A stretch of 64,000 bases of DNA from IMG/VR virus record IMGVR_UViG_3300029319_007985, positions 1-64,000 of that record, one strand, 5' to 3'. The notes below the pieces were generated by a model, which saw only the letters and a list, made by a program, of their open reading frames with translations, did not search any database and was not told the DNA's origin. Position numbers and translations under genes: made by a program. This stretch comes from a virus. Of the stretch, positions 26,383 through 34,172 are shown piece by piece (the stretch's first letter is position 1; each line of letters opens with the position of its first letter).

Positions 26383-26420
26383 GTCATCATAGTAGCACTT
26401 TTCTTTTTTTAATTAATATC

Positions 26421-26426
26421 TAAATA
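26421..26426 (+). promoter_or_regulatory. T4-like late promoter element
   Basis: TAAATA 8 nt before the GTG start at 26435. Confidence 0.4.
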
Positions 26427-26434
26427 AACTTACT

Positions 26435-26707
26435 GTGTGGAAATATCAAAGACAAAACAGTCGTTCAAAATGGAACGAAGTAAGAAAAAAGGCACCAAAG
26501 GTTCCTGACATAACTTGTCCAGACATAGACGAGGTTATTAAAGTCATTGAGGCTCATTGGCACGACAAAAAAATCATGAGCAAAAGGACATATAATAAAC
26601 TCGAAAGAATAATGGAGAGGCTAAGAAACTCCAACGAAAAACTCAGAGATAGTGGCATTTTTTGGCATGATACTGCCAAAGAACTATGTAAGAAATACAT
26701 AGATTGA
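26435..26707 (+). CDS. Unknown small helical protein
   Basis: 90 aa from a GTG (MWKYQRQNSRSKW). Charged helices (DEVIKVIEAHWHDKKIMSKRTY, LERIMERLRNSNEKL). The late element 8 nt upstream supports this start as leaderless. No family recognised. Confidence 0.5.
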   Translation: MWKYQRQNSRSKWNEVRKKAPKVPDITCPDIDEVIKVIEAHWHDKKIMSKRTYNKLERIMERLRNSNEKLRDSGIFWHDTAKELCKKYID

Positions 26708-26731
26708 CAAATATCCAAAAAGTGTTATAAT
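26704..26731 (+). promoter_or_regulatory. Sigma70-type promoter
   Basis: TTGACA, 16-bp spacer, TATAAT, overlapping the last codons of the previous gene. It gives a leader of about 70 nt before ATG 26807. Confidence 0.75.
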
Positions 26732-26806
26732 AGTAAGTAATTTGAGAACATACTCTTTGAGTATAATATTCTCAACTTTAGGAAACAATAACACTAATGG
26801 ATATAC

Positions 26807-27907
26807 ATGACCGATAACAAAGTTAAAACTCTCAATCAAGTTGTTGAAGAATTCTACAAAGACGGAGAGGAAGAAGTCGCAAACTTCAAAACAAGAATAC
26901 AAACAGCCAAAGATAGACTCAAAGATTTACAACAAGATCAACAAATGCTACTGCCACAAGGCATTACGCAGGTAGAGATAAATGATGATCTGTGTTTCAA
27001 TTACAGTGTGCAGAGAGACTTAAGGCCATCCCATGTTGTAAGGATTTGTGAAAAATTTGATCCAAGAGTAGTAAGGCCAGCGTCTGCAGTGAAAAGAGAT
27101 GGCAAATACTATCTCTTTGACGGGCAACACACTTCTGTTGCTTTGGCAGTGCTAGGATATAAAGCGGTGCCAATGACCTGGGTTGAAACAGAGGCAAAGG
27201 CATTTGACGCCATAGCATTTGAAATACTCAACGATACAGGAATCTTACGGGCAGGCACAGAAGAAATACACAGAGGCCTCTTACATAGATGGCACACTGA
27301 CGAGAACGATCGTATGCAACCTAGGGTAAAAACTGCTTACACGGTGGACACACTTTTCAAAAAGTGCCAAATAGACCTAGAGCCAAAACGTGTCAGGAAG
27401 TCGCCAGGAAAATGTGGCCCTAATAAACATTACTTCTCACATTTTGATTATGCATATAAAGGAATTGACATGACTGGAAATGTAGAAGTTTTAGAAAACA
27501 TACTGAATGGAATCAAAACATTTTATGGCGATGAGGACGGTGGAGAAATCAATCAAGGTATCTATATAGGTTTGGTCAAAATGTACACTCTCGCAAAAGA
27601 AGATGGGTCAACCAAGTTCTTGCCAAAGGATTGGATTGAAAGAATACTATCCGCACTTATCAAAGTGTGTGGAAGAAATGCGCAGGGTATCCATTCCGCC
27701 AGCAAGAAACAATGGCAACACACACGAGGTACTAGTTGGGACGCACCAGTGGCCATGAGCACACTGATGCGTGAAGCATACCTACTACAGGCACCTGAAG
27801 AAGATCAGTTCAACCCACCACACGAACCAAAGGTTAATATGGGATTGATGCAAAATGACGTGTGTGCAGAATTCAAACCTTTTTATAAGAATGTTGCAAA
27901 GATATAA
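26807..27907 (+). CDS. ParB-like nuclease-domain protein
   Basis: 366 aa. After a coiled-coil start (VANFKTRIQTAKDRLKDLQ), residues about 55-125 read as a ParB/sulfiredoxin-like domain: NYSVQRDLRPSHVVRICEKFDP, then VKRDGKYYLFDGQHTSVALAVLG, the GxHRxxA-type motif with Q-H, then VPMTWVET. The C-terminal two thirds are helical and unassigned, with DYAYKGIDMTGN and SASKKQWQHTRG. Proteins of this layout are common in phages and are annotated as ParB-like nucleases; a regulatory DNA-binding role is equally possible. Strong promoter suggests early expression. Confidence 0.65.
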   Translation: MTDNKVKTLNQVVEEFYKDGEEEVANFKTRIQTAKDRLKDLQQDQQMLLPQGITQVEINDDLCFNYSVQRDLRPSHVVRICEKFDPRVVRPASAVKRDGKYYLFDGQHTSVALAVLGYKAVPMTWVETEAKAFDAIAFEILNDTGILRAGTEEIHRGLLHRWHTDENDRMQPRVKTAYTVDTLFKKCQIDLEPKRVRKSPGKCGPNKHYFSHFDYAYKGIDMTGNVEVLENILNGIKTFYGDEDGGEINQGIYIGLVKMYTLAKEDGSTKFLPKDWIERILSALIKVCGRNAQGIHSASKKQWQHTRGTSWDAPVAMSTLMREAYLLQAPEEDQFNPPHEPKVNMGLMQNDVCAEFKPFYKNVAKI

Positions 27908-28430
27908 AATACTTGACACAAAGGTCAAAGGCAAACTTACTATAAAATCAACCAAGACAAGTATTGAATCAGATTGTGCTATCCTTGACAAATTTAAAAG
28001 TGAACTGTTAAGTGAAAACACAGAAAGAGATGTCAAGGGCAAATACTTTTATTTCTTACAAAGATATCTTAGAGACACTCAGAAAGAAAAATGTAAGCCT
28101 CACCAGGCACATTACTACGCAGTGGATTTGCCAGATAAAAAACATTTAGAACATCCGATACCTCAGAACAGGATACTACAGGCCTACTTAGATGGAAATA
28201 TAAGTGCCTTAGAAGCAATCCATATGCCGTTATGTCTTTTAAGTGACTTTGACAAACACTATCTACAAGGAGAGTGGGAACAAAACGCGACCTGGGAACT
28301 GCCTTTCATGAGATATAAATTAGCCGGACTACGTGTGCCCATAAAAAATCTTAGAGGTGATTTAATAGATTTTACAAAATGGACTATCAAAGATCATTTT
28401 GAAATGTTAGGAATAGAAATAAAGGAGTAG
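27891..28430 (+). CDS. Unknown phage protein
   Basis: 179 aa from ATG 27891 (MLQRYKILDTKVKGK), which overlaps the previous gene by 17 nt; an upstream ATG at 27855 is possible but overlaps more. Basic, mixed alpha/beta, with CKPHQAHYYAVDLPDKKHLEHP and WELPFMRYKLAGLRVPIKNL. No motif recognised. Confidence 0.55.
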   Translation: MLQRYKILDTKVKGKLTIKSTKTSIESDCAILDKFKSELLSENTERDVKGKYFYFLQRYLRDTQKEKCKPHQAHYYAVDLPDKKHLEHPIPQNRILQAYLDGNISALEAIHMPLCLLSDFDKHYLQGEWEQNATWELPFMRYKLAGLRVPIKNLRGDLIDFTKWTIKDHFEMLGIEIKE

Positions 28431-28431
28431 T

Positions 28432-28590
28432 ATGGAACTGATATATGGTTTAGGTATGTTGTTGTTAGGTACAATTGCCACAATTGTGTTCTTTTGTGTA
28501 TGGATAAAAATACAAGAGCCAAAAAAAAAGCCAGATCCTGAAGACAATGAGGTGCTTAAAAGGAGTGGTTTACTTGATGATTCGGAATAG
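28432..28590 (+). CDS. Small single-pass membrane protein
   Basis: 52 aa from ATG 28432, with AAAGGAG 7-8 nt upstream. MELIYGLGMLLLGTIATIV continues into one transmembrane helix, followed by a charged cytoplasmic tail (QEPKKKPDPEDNEVLKRSG). No signal cleavage site. Small membrane proteins like this in phages can affect host membranes or lysis; nothing specific is seen. Confidence 0.55.
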   Translation: MELIYGLGMLLLGTIATIVFFCVWIKIQEPKKKPDPEDNEVLKRSGLLDDSE

Positions 28591-28591
28591 G

Positions 28592-28619
28592 TTGACTATT
28601 TCCAAGTTTATGCTATAAT
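28592..28619 (+). promoter_or_regulatory. Sigma70-type promoter of the structured leader
   Basis: TTGACT, 16-bp spacer, TATAAT. The expected +1 (about 28626) coincides with the first base of the closing stem of the RNA element. Confidence 0.75.
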
Positions 28620-28625
28620 ATGGTA

Positions 28626-28725
28626 AAGTGTTGTGTCCACATACCTCTTGTGTCAACGCAACTTACACCCCATCTAGGGTACGCATTTTGGTCCGGGTAA
28701 CCGGCGAGATTGGTGCACAACACTT
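28626..28725 (+). ncRNA. Structured 5' leader RNA, unassigned riboswitch-like element
   Basis: A perfect 10-bp closing stem (AAGTGTTGTG with CACAACACTT) begins at the predicted transcription start and ends 7 nt before ATG 28733. Inside is a CCGG-GTAA-CCGG hairpin with a GNRA tetraloop (near 28692-28703) and conserved-looking unpaired runs such as CATCTAGGGTACGC and GCGAGATTGG. No Shine-Dalgarno lies between the stem and the ATG, so the closing stem itself could control ribosome access. I do not recognise the class. Confidence 0.6.
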
Positions 28726-28732
28726 ATAAATT

Positions 28733-29170
28733 ATGGAAAGCAAAACACAAAAACTTTTAGACAATCTTAAGCAAATTACAAAACCTAAAAAACGTGAGCC
28801 GAAGGTGGACGTGATATCAAATAGGTATGGTGAAGACAGTAAAGGCAGACCAATATACATAGATAGAATATATGGCGGCATTTATGGACAGGTGAATTTA
28901 ATAAACAAAAACTGCACACAATATAAAGGAAAAATTTTTAAAAGATCAATAACTGTGAAAGGAATGGACGGAAACAATTTTAGGTCATACGCATATGAAA
29001 CACAAGACGGCCGTTGGTTCGATAGGGCAGGAATGCCTATAGATAAGCCTAAACAAAAATCCATTTTGAAGGATGTGCCACAAGAAACAACCATAGAGGT
29101 GCAAAAGACCGAATTGACCGCTGACGAAAAGATTCAGATTGAAAAGGATTTTTTGAGTAAACTGAAATGA
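28733..29170 (+). CDS. Unknown protein under the structured leader
   Basis: 145 aa, basic, with the N-terminal half KTQKLLDNLKQITKPKKREPKV and a compact beta-rich centre (YGEDSKGRPIYIDRIYGGIY, SYAYETQDGRWFDRAG). The C-terminus is an acidic/lysine helix. It is the first gene after the leader RNA, so its product or its operon partner at 29167 may be tied to whatever the leader senses. No family recognised. Confidence 0.6.
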   Translation: MESKTQKLLDNLKQITKPKKREPKVDVISNRYGEDSKGRPIYIDRIYGGIYGQVNLINKNCTQYKGKIFKRSITVKGMDGNNFRSYAYETQDGRWFDRAGMPIDKPKQKSILKDVPQETTIEVQKTELTADEKIQIEKDFLSKLK

Positions 29171-29310
29171 TCAAAGTAAACAGAGACCAACAACCTAGAC
29201 TATTGAGCAACGCACGAATGGCAATGCTGAATGCTAGAGATCCATGGTTCAAGGAATATTGGGAAAACGTTTATCGATATCTCCTTAAAAAATTCAACAA
29301 ACTTAACTAG
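29167..29310 (+). CDS. Small unknown protein (47 aa)
   Basis: ATG 29167 overlaps the previous stop (ATGA), a coupled start. MIKVNRDQQPRLLSNARMA then a helix with WFKEYWENVYRYLLKKF. Basic and amphipathic. No family recognised. Confidence 0.5.
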   Translation: MIKVNRDQQPRLLSNARMAMLNARDPWFKEYWENVYRYLLKKFNKLN

Positions 29311-29313
29311 AAA

Positions 29314-29319
29314 TAAATA
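29314..29319 (+). promoter_or_regulatory. T4-like late promoter element before a non-coding stretch
   Basis: ATAAATA 4 nt after the stop of the 29167-29310 gene; expected +1 is about 29325. What follows for about 185 nt is non-coding. Confidence 0.45.
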
Positions 29320-29324
29320 TACTT

Positions 29325-29440
29325 GTAACAACGCCACACAGTGACGTCGGAACAAAAAGGACCTCCAAGTAGCCTGAAAAGGCCAAAGGCTAGTTTACTA
29401 GAGTTAAGGGCCCCTCCGTGTGATACAGATCTGTATCTAG
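29325..29440 (+). ncRNA. Possible small structured RNA
   Basis: Non-coding stretch directly after a late-type element. It holds several hairpins: CCT-GAAA-AGG with a GNRA loop inside a longer AGCCT...AGGCT stem, CTAG-TTTA-CTAG, CACAC...GTGTG pairing across the whole stretch, and a 16-bp palindrome GATACAGATCTGTATC (29422-29437) that could end the transcript. Not a known class to me. It could be an independent late RNA or the leader of the oxygenase operon. Confidence 0.4.
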
Positions 29441-29475
29441 TTCAATTTAAATGATAGTGAGATTACCAAGTCATG

Positions 29476-29504
29476 TTGCTTGTAACCTTACTTTAGTGTA
29501 TAAT
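29476..29504 (+). promoter_or_regulatory. Sigma70-type promoter, leaderless spacing
   Basis: TTGCTT, 17-bp spacer, TATAAT, then 6 nt to ATG 29511, placing +1 on the start codon. Confidence 0.65.
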
Positions 29505-29510
29505 TTAGAT

Positions 29511-30200
29511 ATGAAAACATTGTTTGATGAATTGTTGCAAAGATCCTCATACCGAGATGATTTTTTAAACAATAAAGTATTACCCAAAAATTTTTATAAA
29601 TTTCCAATCACTAACGTTTCTGAAAATTTATACAGTGTTGGTGATGACATAAAGGTTGATAACTCAACCTACAAGCGTGATGGTATTGCCAGCACACAGG
29701 CCACAGAACTAGGATATCCTGTGAGTGAAACTTTTGATTTTTCTCTGGTGACCCCGGATCAAAATACAAGGATATGGAATTGGTTACAAGGATGGCATCT
29801 TAAGAACACTGTATCTATTTTGCATAATCAAAAGCCTGGGCAGTCACATCCTTTCCATATGGACATGATAAGCAGTTATGTGAAATATGTTTCTAAGTAT
29901 TATGGGGTTACACTTCCAAATACACAAACCAATAATGAAGTTGTTGCCTACCTTAAAAACAAAGTGAAAAGGGTGTTTGTTTTTCTAGAAGATTGGTTAC
30001 CCGGGCAAATTATCATGCTTGGAAACCAACTAATCGTAGAATGGAACAAAGGAGACGTGTTATGGTTTGATTGGTATAATGTACCACATGGAACCGCTAA
30101 CTTCAGTCGCAGTGACCGGATGTTATTACAGGTTACAGGGGAAACCACACCTGAGTTTGAAAATTTAATTAAGGAGGAAAGTAATGCAGAAAACATTTGA
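29511..30200 (+). CDS. 2OG-Fe(II) oxygenase-like protein, copy A
   Basis: 229 aa from ATG 29511, chosen because TATAAT ends 6 nt upstream; a longer frame reaches back into the promoter. Iron site: HPFHMDMISSY (HxD) and NVPHGTANFSR (distal His), with a DRMLLQVTGETTPEF C-terminal strand carrying an arginine that could hold 2-oxoglutarate. Clearly paralogous to the next gene over its full length. Between the HxD and distal His it has an insertion (YVSKYYGVTLPNTQTNNE) the other copy lacks. Substrate unknown. Confidence 0.65.
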   Translation: MKTLFDELLQRSSYRDDFLNNKVLPKNFYKFPITNVSENLYSVGDDIKVDNSTYKRDGIASTQATELGYPVSETFDFSLVTPDQNTRIWNWLQGWHLKNTVSILHNQKPGQSHPFHMDMISSYVKYVSKYYGVTLPNTQTNNEVVAYLKNKVKRVFVFLEDWLPGQIIMLGNQLIVEWNKGDVLWFDWYNVPHGTANFSRSDRMLLQVTGETTPEFENLIKEESNAENI

Positions 30201-30801
30201 AAAATTAATTGAAAGGTCTGATTTCAAAGATGGATTTTATAATAAACAACCTTTGCCGCAAAAGTATTTTAAATTTCCTCTCTGTAATATTAAAGATGAT
30301 CTTTATCCAAAAGAAAAAATAGAGTTGGATAATAATAAACACAAGCACAGCGGACCATCGTTTGATCAACAGAATGAATTAGGCCTGGACATACACAAAA
30401 GTTATGACCTGTCAGTCATTACAAAAGAGAGATACAAAACTCTATACGATTGGATGCATTCTTGGCATCTTAAAAATCCTATAGGACAGATCCATAATCA
30501 GCAACCAGGTCAAGCACACACATTTCATATGGATGTAATCAATAGTTATAACAATTATATTGCCGATCCCAAAGATAAAAAAACAAAAGTCAAACGTGTG
30601 TTTGTTTTCCTTAACGATTGGACAGCAGGCCAAGTGATAATGGCTGGCACAAAAATTATCACAGGCTGGAAAAAAGGTGACGTATTTTGGTTCGATTGGT
30701 ACCATGTGCCACATGGCACCGCCAATTTTAGCAGAACCAATAGAATGATGTTACAAATTACAGGAGAAACAACACCAGCCTTCGAAAAATTAATACTGTG
30801 A
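30184..30801 (+). CDS. 2OG-Fe(II) oxygenase-like protein, copy B
   Basis: 205 aa, AAGGAGG upstream inside the end of copy A (17-nt overlap). HTFHMDVINSY (HxD) and HVPHGTANFSR match copy A closely, and both share the LxxKYFKFP/KFYKFP and GQxHNQQPGQ/LHNQKPGQ segments. Tandem duplication followed by divergence is the simplest origin. It directly precedes a second TctA/TctC pair, which may be in the same operon. Confidence 0.65.
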   Translation: MQKTFEKLIERSDFKDGFYNKQPLPQKYFKFPLCNIKDDLYPKEKIELDNNKHKHSGPSFDQQNELGLDIHKSYDLSVITKERYKTLYDWMHSWHLKNPIGQIHNQQPGQAHTFHMDVINSYNNYIADPKDKKTKVKRVFVFLNDWTAGQVIMAGTKIITGWKKGDVFWFDWYHVPHGTANFSRTNRMMLQITGETTPAFEKLIL

Positions 30802-30803
30802 TT

Positions 30804-32138
30804 ATGTTAGAACACTTACTGATTGTTATGGGTGGAATCCTTATTGGCACAGCCAGTGGCGTGTTGCCTGGAATAGGTACTACTATCGCGTTGATAGTAG
30901 CAACACCTGTGTTATTGCAGTTGGACATTATTCAATTATTTTTATTCTATATGGCAATACTAAGCACTGCGCAATTTACAGGCACCATCCCAAGTGTGTT
31001 TTTACAGGTGCCAGGTGAGGCAAATAGTTTACCCACAGTTGTAGAAGGATCAAAATTTAGAAAGAAAAATCTTAATAGCCTTGCCATAGGTCTATGTGCT
31101 GTAGGTAGTTTATTCGGAAGTTTAATTGCAGTTGTCATTACTTTCTTTGGTTTGCCATACGTTATAGATTTTTTCACAGTGTTTCTAAAAGACAGTTTTA
31201 AAATTGTTTTATATGCAGTGGTGCTATTGGCAAGCATTTTTGCTTTCAATAATAAAAGATATATTTTAAATTTTGCGTTACTTTCTATTGGCTACTTCTT
31301 ATCTATGATAGGTCCTGACCTACAAGGAGGCACATTCAGATACACATTTGGTATTGAAGCAATGGAGGAAGGCATTCCTTTTTATCCATTGATACTAGGA
31401 CTCATTGTTGCACCTGCGTTGTTCACGTCTGTGCATCGTGATATAAGATTAAGTTTTATTAAAGAAAAACTATCCTCATTTACACGGGTTTTCTTTTTAT
31501 TTCTAAGAAACATAGGTGCCAGCATAAGAGGGGCAGTGATAGGATTCTTTGCGGCGATGTCACCTGGCTTTGGCACACTCCTTAGCACCAATCTTTCATA
31601 TGCGGTTGAGTCAAAGTTAAACAAAAATTATCCTAGTAAAAAATTAGTGGCCGCCGAGACTGCTAACAACAGCGGTGGATTTGGAATGTTGTTACCTCTT
31701 GTGTTATTAGGCATACCTTTGACTTCAAGTGAATTTATTCTTTTCAACTATCTCATAGAAGCAGGATGGTCTCCGTATCAGTTTGAGAACCTGGAACAAA
31801 ATGGCCTTATGCTGATGCAAACTCTAGTGCCTTGGTTCGTTTTTATTAATTTTATAGCACTACTAATTGCATGGCCTCTTGCAAAGTTTATCATAGTCCT
31901 CATGCAAAAATTGAAAAAAGTTTTGAATATTTTTATTGCATTAGTGTGCTTTACCACTTGCGTGTACTTGGGTATTGACAACTATCAGTTAGTGTTTTAT
32001 ATTACATGTTTAGTTGTAGTTTCTTTAATTGCAATAAAATTTAAAGAGATCAATCTCATGCCGATTTTGTTCTCTTTTATATTAGGAAATGAATTAGAGT
32101 TCGTCATTTCCCGATACATCACATTATGGACTCATTAA
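30804..32138 (+). CDS. tctA: TTT transporter large membrane subunit, TctA family, second copy
   Basis: 444 aa from ATG 30804 (a GTG at 30798 overlaps the previous stop and is an alternative). Multi-spanning membrane protein with GTASGVLPGIGTTIALIV near the N-terminus and FFAAMSPGFGTLLSTNLSY mid-protein followed by AAETANNSGGFGMLLPLVLLGIP, the TctA landmarks. It is clearly diverged from the copy at 4593, so the two were probably acquired separately or split long ago. A TctC-like gene follows; TctB is again missing. Confidence 0.82.
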   Translation: MLEHLLIVMGGILIGTASGVLPGIGTTIALIVATPVLLQLDIIQLFLFYMAILSTAQFTGTIPSVFLQVPGEANSLPTVVEGSKFRKKNLNSLAIGLCAVGSLFGSLIAVVITFFGLPYVIDFFTVFLKDSFKIVLYAVVLLASIFAFNNKRYILNFALLSIGYFLSMIGPDLQGGTFRYTFGIEAMEEGIPFYPLILGLIVAPALFTSVHRDIRLSFIKEKLSSFTRVFFLFLRNIGASIRGAVIGFFAAMSPGFGTLLSTNLSYAVESKLNKNYPSKKLVAAETANNSGGFGMLLPLVLLGIPLTSSEFILFNYLIEAGWSPYQFENLEQNGLMLMQTLVPWFVFINFIALLIAWPLAKFIIVLMQKLKKVLNIFIALVCFTTCVYLGIDNYQLVFYITCLVVVSLIAIKFKEINLMPILFSFILGNELEFVISRYITLWTH

Positions 32139-32156
32139 ACAAGGAGAAAGACTGAT

Positions 32157-32981
32157 ATGAAAAAAATATATCTTTTTTTATTATCTACAATTTTGTTAAT
32201 GACAAGTGCATTGGCAGAATCGATTACTGTTGTTCCAGGTGGTAAGCCGGGCGGGTCTAGTTTCGCCAGAGCAACAATGTATAAGGAAGTGCTAACAAAG
32301 ATGGGACACGATGTAAAGTTTGAAAACATAAGTTCCACCAAGGAGGGTGCAAAATATTTAGAAAAAACAAGGGGCAAGGAAACAGTAATAATGATGTACC
32401 CAACCAATCAACCTTCTCAGATTGGCTACGACATCACTGAAAACAACTTTGTGTTGAAAGAATATTTCGCTCCATACTTCTGGTGCCAATCAAATGAGGC
32501 CGTCAACAAAGACGTGTTTAAGGTTGGATTGGATAAAAACATGAACCAAAAGTTTTCTGATAAACTTTTTGGTACCTTGGGTAAAGAAGTAATCTATCTA
32601 AGATATAAAAACAGTGGTGCACTCTACAATGCCATTACGGCAGGAGACATAGATGCCATGTTTACTAACCAAGGTAAGTCACTTAAACTTGTGAAAAATA
32701 ACCAAGGGTCTTGCATTGCCAATACAAGCAGTGAAGTAATACATGACATACCATCTGTTTACACCATAGTTAAGGATGGAACAAAATTTCCTGTGATGGA
32801 ATACCCTGTTATTTCAAACAACACATCCGAAAAACTTAGAAGTATTCTTATTGAGGCAAACAAAGACGAATTATTTGTGCAATGGAGAGCAAGTAAAGGC
32901 CTGCCGGAGATAGTTGGTCAGGACACTCGACAAGAAGAACTTAGACTTGCCATGGAAGGGCAAGAACTTTGGAAACAGTAG
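32157..32981 (+). CDS. tctC: TctC-like periplasmic binding protein, second copy
   Basis: 274 aa with signal peptide (MKKIYLFLLSTILLMTSALA). Mature start SITVVPGGKPGGSSFARAT carries the glycine-rich ligand loop. AAGGAGAAAG precedes the start. Shorter than typical TctC (about 320 aa) and diverged from the copy at 6022. GALYNAITAGDIDAMFTNQG recalls the hinge region of TctC/TAXI-type binding proteins, so the exact subfamily is uncertain. Confidence 0.65.
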   Translation: MKKIYLFLLSTILLMTSALAESITVVPGGKPGGSSFARATMYKEVLTKMGHDVKFENISSTKEGAKYLEKTRGKETVIMMYPTNQPSQIGYDITENNFVLKEYFAPYFWCQSNEAVNKDVFKVGLDKNMNQKFSDKLFGTLGKEVIYLRYKNSGALYNAITAGDIDAMFTNQGKSLKLVKNNQGSCIANTSSEVIHDIPSVYTIVKDGTKFPVMEYPVISNNTSEKLRSILIEANKDELFVQWRASKGLPEIVGQDTRQEELRLAMEGQELWKQ

Positions 32982-34096
32982 TATATGATTCTTATTATGA
33001 CGTTGGTGGAAATCAATTCGCCAACGTCTTCCAAGCACTAGATCACGCGAATCAGACTCAAAAATTTTGTTACTTCAATATTCACAAAGACTGGATCAAT
33101 GCATTGGAGCGGACATATTCATTACCAAAACCAAACAGGCAATCACTTCAAGTCCTATACTTAAAAAAATTAAAACATCTAAGACAAAACCATAATAAAC
33201 TTGTGCTCGCTTACAGTGGTGGCTCTGACAGTCATACCATACTAAAAATTGCAATCGATAATGACATTTATTTTGATGAAGTTATCATTGAATATCCTGG
33301 AGTAATGGAAGCGGCAAATGACCAAATCATCAACGCAGAACAAATCATGGCGCTTGAATTTGTAAACAGGCATATTGGAAAAAGTATAGGCAAGGTCACT
33401 GTTATCAAATGGACCGAGAAGGATTATGAATACTTAAACCATGCAGGTTGGTATAAAAATCCTAAATTTTATCAGCATAACAAAATTAAGGTTCGTCCTT
33501 GTGTTAAAGTGTATATGGCAAAACATTACAATGACCTAGATGGAGTAATAATTACCGGACACGAAAAACCAGGAGTACGATTTAAAAACAATAAATTTTA
33601 TTGGTTTGTGACTGACACAGGAACAACAGAACACAAAATTATAAGAAACTCATTTCCATTTTTTCTTGATCCGGAAATTGTTGTCTCATATGCATATGTG
33701 TTAAGAGATCAACTGAAAGGTAAACTAAATTATTTCACCCAAATAGGAGACAGATATGATTTCTTTTGGAAGATTCCTTTGGCGGAAACTAAAAAATTTT
33801 ATGAGTCATTAGGCTTGGAATTTATTAATCAAGAATCAGTTAAGTTTACTCAAAAGCCAAATTGGGGTACTCATCACAACTACAAGAATAAAGGCATAAT
33901 TGATTCATTAGAAAAATATGGACACAGGCAAATACTAGATAAAATTTTTAATTTACACGAACATATTAATAATGAATACAAAAACACTAATCATGCTGTG
34001 CAGTCAGATGGAACATTTGTTAAAACAGTCGAACGTTATTCTCAGATGTTTGAATATGTAGAAAATACATTGATTTGTAGAGGGCATGACGTATAA
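32969..34096 (+). CDS. ATP-pyrophosphatase domain protein (PAPS reductase/adenine nucleotide hydrolase-like)
   Basis: 375 aa from a TTG start overlapping the previous gene by 13 nt. LVLAYSGGSDSHTILKIA is the SGGxDS PP-loop of N-type ATP pyrophosphatases, followed by FDEVIIEYPGVMEAAND and a central VIITGHEKPGVRF. The C-terminal part is unassigned. The family adenylates substrates (PAPS reductase, tRNA thiolation, QueC, asparagine synthase). Similar genes are seen in T4-like marine phages. Exact reaction unknown. Confidence 0.65.
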   Translation: METVVYDSYYDVGGNQFANVFQALDHANQTQKFCYFNIHKDWINALERTYSLPKPNRQSLQVLYLKKLKHLRQNHNKLVLAYSGGSDSHTILKIAIDNDIYFDEVIIEYPGVMEAANDQIINAEQIMALEFVNRHIGKSIGKVTVIKWTEKDYEYLNHAGWYKNPKFYQHNKIKVRPCVKVYMAKHYNDLDGVIITGHEKPGVRFKNNKFYWFVTDTGTTEHKIIRNSFPFFLDPEIVVSYAYVLRDQLKGKLNYFTQIGDRYDFFWKIPLAETKKFYESLGLEFINQESVKFTQKPNWGTHHNYKNKGIIDSLEKYGHRQILDKIFNLHEHINNEYKNTNHAVQSDGTFVKTVERYSQMFEYVENTLICRGHDV

Positions 34097-34123
34097 CCGT
34101 TGGAAATTGGAAATTATTACCAC

Positions 34124-34151
34124 TTGACACAATACCAAATCGTGTTATAAT
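34124..34151 (+). promoter_or_regulatory. Sigma70-type promoter
   Basis: TTGACA, 16-bp spacer, TATAAT before the 34173 gene, which also has a TAGGAG ribosome site. Confidence 0.8.
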
Positions 34152-34172
34152 AATGGTAACTTAGGAGAATAT

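Noticed and set aside
28626-28725. Guanidine-I (ykkC) riboswitch
   Set aside because: Only short matches (CTAGGG, GGTCCG) in roughly the right order; the long conserved 3' segment of ykkC is absent and the closing-stem layout differs.
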